From Streptomyces sp. CBMA152 (lineage in GTDB: Bacteria > Actinomycetota > Actinomycetes > Streptomycetales > Streptomycetaceae): a stretch of 64,000 nucleotides of DNA. The stretch covers positions 186,001 to 250,000 of the forward strand of contig NZ_MECJ01000009.1 of NCBI RefSeq assembly GCF_014596475.1, in the 5' to 3' direction. The notes under the pieces were generated by a model. It made no database searches, was not told the origin of the DNA, and saw only the letters and a program-made list of their open reading frames with translations. The position numbers and the translations under genes are program-made. Of the stretch, positions 21,601-30,600 are shown piece after piece. Numbering within the stretch: position 1 is the first letter of the stretch; every line of letters begins with the position of its first letter.

Positions 21601-24600
21601 CTCGGGGTGCGTCCCCGTGAAGTACCCGGCGACCTCGCGGACCGTCGGGCAGTCGAAGAACAGCGTGCTGCTCAGCTCGTCGAAGTCGCGGCCGAGCGCG
21701 TTGTTGAGCTGGATGACGAGGATCGAGTCGAGCCCGAGGTCGAAGAGGTCGGCATCGGGGGCGAGGTCCCCGGGCGCCATCCGCAGTGTGTCGGCGACCA
21801 GCCCGGTGACGTACGCGATGGTGCGCTCGGCGAGCGAGGCGGGCGCGGGCGGGTTGGGCGCGGACACGATCTGGGCGGACTCCTGCCCGAAGAGCCTGAG
21901 CAGCTCCGGGCGGCGGGTGGCCAGGAAGTGGTCGGTGAGTTCGTCGAGGGTCCGCAGCTCGAAGAAGAGCGTGCTGGGGACGTCCTCGAAGTCCCGTGCG
22001 ACGGCGTTGTTCATGCCGGAGACCAGGATGGAGTCGAGACCGTAGTCGTGCAGGTTCCGGCCCGGGTCGAGCTGATCACCCGTCAGGCGCAGGGCAGCAC
22101 GCAGGAGTTGCTCGAAGTAGGCGAGGGTGTGCGCCCGCAGGTCGGCGTCCGGGACGGAGGCGGTCACGGTGACGGTCGGGCAGGTTGCCGCGAGGGCGTC
22201 GGTGCGGACCGCCGCACCACCACCGTTCTCGGCGACGGTCAGCTGCTGGCCCAGGACGTGCGCCCCGGCGTCCGGCTGACCCACCTTGGCGAAGCCCTCG
22301 GCCCGCAGCACGTCCACCCAGCTCTCGGGCGTGAGCACCGGGCTGCCCGGGATGCGCAGGTCCACGTCCCGGTACAGCCACCAGCCGTCGACCAGGCCGA
22401 ACGTCAGATGCGCCAGGAGTGTGTTGCGGCTCATCTCGTTCATGAAGAGCAGCCCGCCCGGCCGCATTGCGGCCTTGACGTTGCGCAGTGTCAGCGCGAT
22501 GTCCGCGGTGGCGTGCAGCACATTGGTGGCCACCACGATGTCGAACCCGCCGGGCGCGATGCCCTGCCCCCCGGGCGGCTTCTCCGCGTTGAAAATACGG
22601 GTCGTCAGATACGGGTGGCGCGGCAGCAGTTGCTCCTCGGCGCGGAACAGGAACGCCTTGGAGAGGTCGGTGTAGCAGTACTCCGCGATCGCGTCGCCCA
22701 TCGGCTCCAGCGCCGCGAGCACCTTGGCGCTGGTCGCACCGGTCCCCGCCCCGACCTCCAGGATGCGCGGGCGGCGGCCCGGGTGGGTGCGGCGCCAGCG
22801 GCGCACCGCGTCGACGACCAACTCACTGAGCCGGTCGTTGAAGTAGTCGGCGATGGGGTCGCCCCGGTAGATGCCCTCCACCCGGGACATCGAGGAACCG
22901 GGGAAGAGGATCTCAGTGGCGGGCCGCTCGCCGGCCAGGACCTCGCGCAGGGCGAGCAGGCAGGACTCCACGAGGTCGACCTGGGCGCGCTGGTTGGCGT
23001 TGGGCTGCCAGTCGGCGCGCTCCGCGTACCACTGGCGCCACAGCTCGGCCGGGTCCAGGTCGCGCGCGGCGGGCAGGGCGCGCCGTCCGCCGCGCACGTC
23101 GATCAGCCCGGCAGCGGTGAGCACGCGGTCGCTCTCCGCCAGCCAGCGGCCGTACTTGGCGGGGATCCGTCCTTCCAGGCCGTCCAAGCCGAGGTCGCGC
23201 AGCGTGGTGAAGAGCAGCCGCTCGGCCAGCTCGCACAGGCGCGGGTGCGGCAGGAACCGGCCGAGCCGCTCGACCTCGCCGTGCGGTGCGCGGTGCGCCG
23301 CCACGACCGCGTCGAGCACGGAGGGCAGCCGGTCCGGTCCGTCCTCGGGCACCTCGGCAGGCGCGCCCCGGCCTTCGTCGGGCACGAGCCCCCGCAGCGC
23401 CGCCTCGTCGAAGGTGCGCATCAGCGCGATCTGGGCGTGCTCGCCGCCGAGGAAGTCCGCGAGGGTGCGCAGAGCTTCCTCGGGGTCGAGGGAGTCGATG
23501 CCCGCCGCCGCCATGCGCGCGCGGTAGAAGTCGTCGCTGACGACGCCCGCCACACCCCAGTAGCCCCAGTTGACGGACTTCACCACGGGACGGGCGGCGC
23601 CCGGCGCGGTGGGCCACCGGTCCGCGAGGTCCAGGGCCAGCGCGTCCTTGAAGGTGCACCCGGCCGCGTAGTTGGCCTGGCCCGCGTCCCGTACGAAGCT
23701 CTCCACCGAGGAGAAGAAGAGGACGAAGTCCAGCGGCTCGGCGCCGAACACGCGGGCGAGGTGGACGCCGACGTCGACCTTGGCACTCAGCGCCGCGCGG
23801 AACCGGTCCTCGTCCATGTTGGCCAGCGTCTTGTCCGCCAGCACGATCGCGGAGTGGACCACGCCGTCGATCCGGTCGTGGCGCTCCTTGATGCGCCGGT
23901 ACGCGGCGGCCAGCGCCGTCTCGTCGCTCGCGTCCGCCTGGACGTAGAGAGGCTCCTGGGCGCCGACGGCCCGGGCCCGGGCCGCCAGGTCGGCGAGGGA
24001 GGCCGCGACGGTGCCGTCGAGGGGGCGGCGGCCGATCCAGACGATCGCCGCCTGGTGGTGCTCGACCATGTGCCGGCTCCACAGCTCACCGATGCCGCCC
24101 GCGCCGCCCACGACGACATAGCGGCCGCCGTCCCGGTAGGGCGCGGTGGCGGGGGCGAGCGGGGCGACGGGCCGCAGCTCCTGGGCGAGCCAGCGGCCGT
24201 CGCGCAGGGCGAGCGTGGTTCCGGCCGGGACGGTGGGCAGGGCGAGTCCGGCCGCGCGCAGCGCGCCGCCGGGCGCCGTGGCGGGCAGGTCGAGGAGGCG
24301 GACCATCCAGCGGGTGTGCTCCTTGGCGGCGCTGCCCAGCAGTCCGTGCACGCCGGCGTGGGTCGCCGCGACCAGGTCGCGGGCCTTCGCGCGCTGGGTG
24401 GCGAAGGTGAGCGCGGTCCAGGTCAGCGACTTGGTGCCGAGGCCGAGCGACAACAGCGCCCGCACCAGGCGGTACACCTCGACGACGCCGCGCTCCTGGC
24501 CCGCGACGGGGTCAAGCCCGTCGTGCGGCGCCACCCAGATGAGATGCGCGGGCGTCCGCCCGGTGCTGCGGATCCGCTCGGCGATCTCCGCCACCGAGGC

Positions 24601-27600
24601 GCCCGCGGGCAGCTCCACCAGCCGGTGTCCGGGCGCCAGCGCCGCAAGCTCGTCGCGCAGTCGCCGGTCGGCGTCGAAGACGAACACCTCACCGGGCGAT
24701 CCCGCCACCTCGCCACCGGCAGCAGGGAGTTCGCCGTGCTTGGGCTCCCACACCGGCACGAGGGTGCGCAGGGCCGAGGTCCGGCCGCCGTCCGTCTTCC
24801 CGTCGAGGGCACGGTAGGCGAGGCCGCGCAGCGCGGCGCAGACCCGCCCGCGGGCGTCGGTGAGGTCGATGTCGAGCACCTGGCCCGCGCCCTCGGCCCG
24901 CTCCCCGGGCGCCGGGCGCACCCAGGCGTACATCTCCTCCTCGCACTCCGCGAAGACGTCGAGCCGGTCGAGCGCGAACGGCACCGGTGTGGCCGACGCC
25001 TCCCGGGGCCGCGCCGTCGCGCCCGCCTCCGTGTCGAAGCGGGCGTCGAGGCCGAGCGAGGCGTGGATCGCCGCGTCCAAGAAGCCCGGGTGCAGCGCGT
25101 ACGACTCCAGGGAGCCACGCGACCCATCCGGCAGCCGCAGTTCGGCCAGCACCTCGCGCCGCCCGTCGACTGCGCCCCGGTGCAGGGTGCGCACCAGCTG
25201 GAAGCCGGGGCCGTAGGCGACTCCGGCGCGGGCGATATAGGCGTAGCACTCGTCGCCCGACAGCGGGCGTGACCGCAGGGCGGCGCGCAGCCGGTCGAGC
25301 CCGACCGTGGGCCGCTCGGTGGCGGGCGCGGCCGTCGCGCGTCCCTGGACGTGGACCTGTCCGCCGTCCTGGGCCGAGCCGGTCAGCTCGAAGCGGGGCG
25401 AGCCCGGCGCCGCGTCCTCGGTGAGGGTGAACTCGACGGTGCGGCCCTCGCCGCCGACGACCACGGGCCGTACCCAGCTGACGTTCTTCAGCGTGACCCG
25501 CGATCCGGCGGAGGGCAGCGCACGGCGCACGGCCGTGTACGCCATCTCCAAGCTCGCCACGGCCGGGAGCAGCCGCTTCCCGTCGACCACGTGGTCGCGG
25601 AGCACGAACTCCTCGCCGGTGAACCGGGTGCGGTAGCGGACCGCGCCGAGCCCGGACACGTTCTCGTGGAGCAGGGGGTGCGCCGGGACGGGCCCGGCCG
25701 CCTTGACGGCGCGGGACGGCCACGGGTGGACGACCTGGCTGAAGGGGTAGGCGGGCAGGCTGGTCCGGCGGCCCGCCGCGGTCCTGGCCAGCCGTCGCCA
25801 CTCGATGTCGGCGCCGTGCGCCCACGCCTGGGCGAGCTTCTTCAGCTTGCCCTTCTCCTCGCCCTTCTCCAGCCAGCGGGTGAGCTTGGCGGCGCCGGGG
25901 CCGTCGACGGCGCCGCCGCGCGGCACCTCGCCCGTGAAGCGGCGGGCCGAGTCCTGGCCGTCGAGGAACAGCGCGAGTTCGTCGGCGAGTTCACCCAGGT
26001 CACGGGCGACGAACGCCACCCGGTGGGCCATCGCGACTCGGCCTACCTGGAGCGTGTATGCCACATCGCGCAGTCGCAGCGTGGGTCTCGGGCTCTCCAG
26101 GGCTGCCCGCAGCTCGCGCACGTAGGCGGCCAGGTTGTCCCGGGTGCGCGCCGACAGCGGGACCAGCTGCGGGGAGCGGTCGTCGTCGGCGGGCTCGGCG
26201 GCCGCGTACTCCTCGAAGATCGCGTGCGCGTTGCTGCCGCCCAGGCCGATGGAGCTCTGCGCCGCCCGGCGTGGGCCCTCGCCCCGCGGCCACTCCCGCA
26301 GCCGGTCGACGACGTGGAACGGCGACCGCTCCAGCTTCAACTGGGGGTTGGGAAGCGTGTAGTTGAGGGTGGGGGCGAGCTCGCCGTGGTAGAGGCTGAG
26401 CAGTACCTTGACGGTCCCGGCGAGCCCGGCGGCCGAGTCGAGGTGGCCGAGGTTGGACTTCACCGAGCCGATGCCGCAGTAGCCACTCTCGTCGGTGGCC
26501 TCGCGGTACGCCTCGGTCAGCGCGGCCAGCTCCACGGGGTCGCCGAGCTTGGTGCCGGTGCCGTGCGCCTCCACGTATCCGATGGAGCGGGCGTCGACGC
26601 CGGTGCGCTCCAGGGCCTGGCGGATCACCCGGCTCTGGCCGTCGACACTCGGGCTGTAGAAGCCTGTGGCCTGGGCGCCGTCGCTGTTGGTCGCCACACC
26701 GCGCAGCAGGCCGTAGATGTGGTCGCCGTCCGCGACGGCGTCCTTGGCGCGGCGGATCAGCAGGGCCGCGACGCCCTCGCCGCCGACCATGCCGTCGGCG
26801 TCGGCGTCGAACGCCTTGACGCGGCCGTCGCCGGAGAAGTTGAGGCCGGGCTGGTGGACGTAGCCGCGCCCGTCGGCGGCGGCCGCCGAGGCCGCCGCAA
26901 CCAGGGCGAAGGCGGTCTCGCCGCTCTGCACCGCGCGGGCCGCGAGTGAGAGGGCACTCAGCGAGGACGAGCAGTTGGAGTGGACGGACAGGTTCGGGCC
27001 GCCGAAACCGAGCTGGTACGAGATCATCGAGGCGACCGTGCCGCTCTGGCACATCACCCACGACAGGTACTGCTGCGGGTCCTCGATCACCGGCGCCGCG
27101 TCCGGGGCGGGCGCTCCGTAGAAGTGGTTGCCGCTGGTGACGTAGACACCGGTGTCGGGGATGTCGCGGTGGTCGTAGCCCGCGTCCTCGACGGCCTTCC
27201 AGGCGTGCAGCAGCAGCTGGCGGAACTGCGGGTCCATCAGGGCGACGTGGTTCGGGGAGAGCCGGAAGAACTCGCCGTCGAAGACGTCCTTGCCGGCGAG
27301 GGCGGAGCGCAGCGGCACATAGCCGGGCTCGCGCAGCACCCGCTCGGGCACCCCGGCCCCGCGCAGCTCCTCCTCGGTCCAGAACCGGGTGGTGCCGTCG
27401 CCGCGCCGCAGGTCCTGCCAGAACCCCCAGTGGTCCTCGGCGTCCCCGAAGCGGCAGGCGATGCCGACGATCGCCACGGCGTCGTCGGGCAGGTCCGCGC
27501 CGGCCTGCGGGGCGACCACGACCGGCTCTTCGGCCCGCACGGCCGGGACGGGCGGTGCGGCGTGTTCGTACACGTATGCGGCGATGCTGCGGGCGGTGGC

Positions 27601-30600
27601 GTACTTGAAGAGGTCGGCCGCCGCGAACGGCACGCCGAGGCGGTCGGCGATGCGCTCGGCGAGCACCACGGCCGCGAGCGAGTTGCCGCCCACCTCGAAG
27701 AAGGAAGCGGTGGGTCCGATGTCGCGGACCTGGAGGACGTCCTGCCAGCAGGCGAGGACCCGCTCCTCGATCTCGGCGAGCGGCACCTGCTCGGGGGTCG
27801 CCGGGACGGGCGCGGCCGGAGCGGGCGCCAGCGAGATCTCGCGCCGCATCAGCGCGTTGCGGTCCACCTTGCCGCTGCCCGTCAGCGGAATGTCGTCGAT
27901 CGGCACGTAGAAGTCCGGGACCATGTACGACGGCAGCCTCTCGCGCAGATGATCCTTGAAGTCGGCCGCGCCCGCCGTGCGTCCCGCGCCCGGCCGGTAG
28001 TAGGCGACGAGTTGCTTGGCCGCGTCCTCGCCGCGCGCCACCACGACGCACTCGGCGACGGCCGCGTGACGGCCCAGGTGGTATTCGATGTCGCCCAGTT
28101 CGACCCGGTTGCCCCGGATCTTGACCTGGAAGTCGAGGCGCCCGAGGTAGTCGATCTCGCCGTCCTCGTTCCAGCGCGCCAGGTCCCCGGTGCGATAGAG
28201 CCGTGCGCCCGCGACCAGGGGGTGGGGCACGAACTTCTCGGCCGTGAGCTCGGGGCGGTTGACGTAGCCCTTGGCCAGCCCCGTCCCGGCGATGCACAGC
28301 TCGCCCGGCTCGCCCTCGGCCACCGGCAGCAACTGCTCGTCCAGGATGAGGACTTCGGTGTTGGCGATCGGCCTGCCGATCGTGATGGGCGCGTCGGGCC
28401 GCACCAGGGTGCCGGTCGAGTAGACGGTGGTCTCGGTCGGCCCGTACAGGTTCCAGGCCTCGGTGCCGGTGCTCAGGAAGTGGTCCTTGAGCGTACGGGA
28501 CAGGGCCTCGCCGCCAGTGAGGATCCGCACGCCCTCGGTGTTGCGCCAGCCCGAGTGGAACAGCATGCTCCAGGTCGCCGGGGTGGCCTGCATGACCGTG
28601 GGGCGCACCTTGCCGATGCGCTCCTTCAGCCGGTCGACGTCCTTGATCGTCGCACTGTCGCACACATAGCAGCGCCCACCCGTGACCAGCGGCAGGAACA
28701 GCTCGACCTGCGCCATGTCGAAGCTGACCGTGGTGACCGCGAACAGCGTGTCGGTGCGGCCGAGTCCGGGTTCGACGGCCATCGAGCGCAGCAGGTTGGT
28801 GAACCCCCGGTGCTGGATCATCACACCCTTGGGCTTGCCGGTGCTGCCGGACGTGTAGATGACGTACGCGAGGTCCGACTCGGTCACCGTCACCCCGGGG
28901 CGCTCGCCCCGGGACGCGGCGGCCGCGAGCTCGTCCCGCTGCTCGTCGAGGACGACGAGGTCGCCCGGAGCTGCCGCCCGCGCCTCGGCCGACCGCGCGT
29001 CGAGCAGAGCTTGGGCCCGCGCCTTCAGCCGGGCCTGGGTGACCACCAGGGAAGTGCCGCTGTCCCCCACGATGTCGGACAGCCGCGCGGCGGGCAGCTC
29101 CGGGTCCAGCGGGACGTAGGCGGCGCCCGCCTTGAGGATGCCGAGCAGCGCCACGACCATCGCGGCCGAACGGTCGAGGAAGACCGTCACCAGGTCGTTG
29201 GGGCGCACGCCCCGCGCCACCAGATGGGACGCCAGCGCGTCGCTGCGGCGGCGCAGTTCGTCGTACGTGAGGATCTCGTCCGTGCCGGTCACCGCGACCG
29301 CGTACGGGGTCCGGGCCGCGGCCGCGTCGAACAGGTCGTGCACACAGGGTCCGTCGGCCGGCGTGGCATCGGAGTCGTCGGCGAAGAGCGCGCGCAGGTC
29401 GTCGAGGCGGACCTCCGGGTCGGCGGTGACGGCTTCGAGGACGCGCCGGTAGCGCTCACCCAGGTCCGCCACGAAGTCGGCGCCGAACAGCTCGGGGTGG
29501 TACTTCCAGTGCAGCGCGTACCCATCGCCCTTGCCCCACACCTCGACGGACAGCTCGTACTCGCCCTCCTGGTGCAGCTCCTCGACCAACTCGTAGGGCC
29601 GGTCCGGGTCCGCGATGCCGTCGAGCACGTCCTGGAAGACGAACGCGGTCTGGAAGACCGGCGCGCGGCCGGACGGCGCGGCCTGGGCCAGATCGCGGGT
29701 GAGCGCGGCGAACGGGTAGCTGTGCAGCATCCCGTCGACGACCTCACGCTGCACCTGGGCCACCAGCTGCCCGAAGGTCGTGGCCCCGGGGAGGTCCACC
29801 CGTACGGGCATCATGTTGATCATGAGTCCCATGGCGTCGGCGAGCTCCTCGCCGCCCCGCTCGTTCACAGGCATCCCGACGACGACCTCGCGCTCGGTGG
29901 AGTAGCTGGCGAGCATGACGGCGTACGCGGCGAGCATGACTGTGGAGGCGAAGGTGCGCCCGGAGGCGGCCATCTCCTGGACGGCGTGGGCGAGTTCGCC
30001 GGACAGCTCGCTGAAGCGGGTCTCTCCGGCGAACCGGTCGGCGACCTCGGTGTGCGGCCGGTCGGTGGGCAGGCTCAGCGCGGCGGACGGGCCCGCCAGC
30101 TTCTGCCGCCAGTAGTCGAGCAGCTGTGCGCGCCGACCCGGCAGCGTCGCACGCTCCTCGCGCACGAACGCCTCGAAGTCCGCGCCCGCGCGGGCCGCTT
30201 CCGGCTCGCCCCCGGCCAGCAGCGTCTCGTACGTGTCGAACAGCGACTGTGCCAGCAGCCGGGCCGAGCTGCCGTCGAAGACGAGGTGGTGGACGCTGAC
30301 GAGCACGATCGAGGTGTCCGCCGGGCGGGCGAACACCCGGATCCGCAGCAGCGGCTCCCCCTCCATGGCGAACGGCCGCTTGTGCTCGGCCTCCACGGCC
30401 TCCAGCATCCGCGCCTCGGGCAGCGCGCGCAGATCCACGCGCGCGTAGTCGAGCTCGCGGTCCGGGTCGACCGACTGCACGGGCCGGTCGCCGTCGCGGC
30501 CCAGGACCGTGCTCAGCACCGGATGCCGCCGGACCACCGCACGGCACGCCCGCTCGAACACCCCCTCGTCGAGCCCGGAGATCCGGAAGCACAGGGGGAC

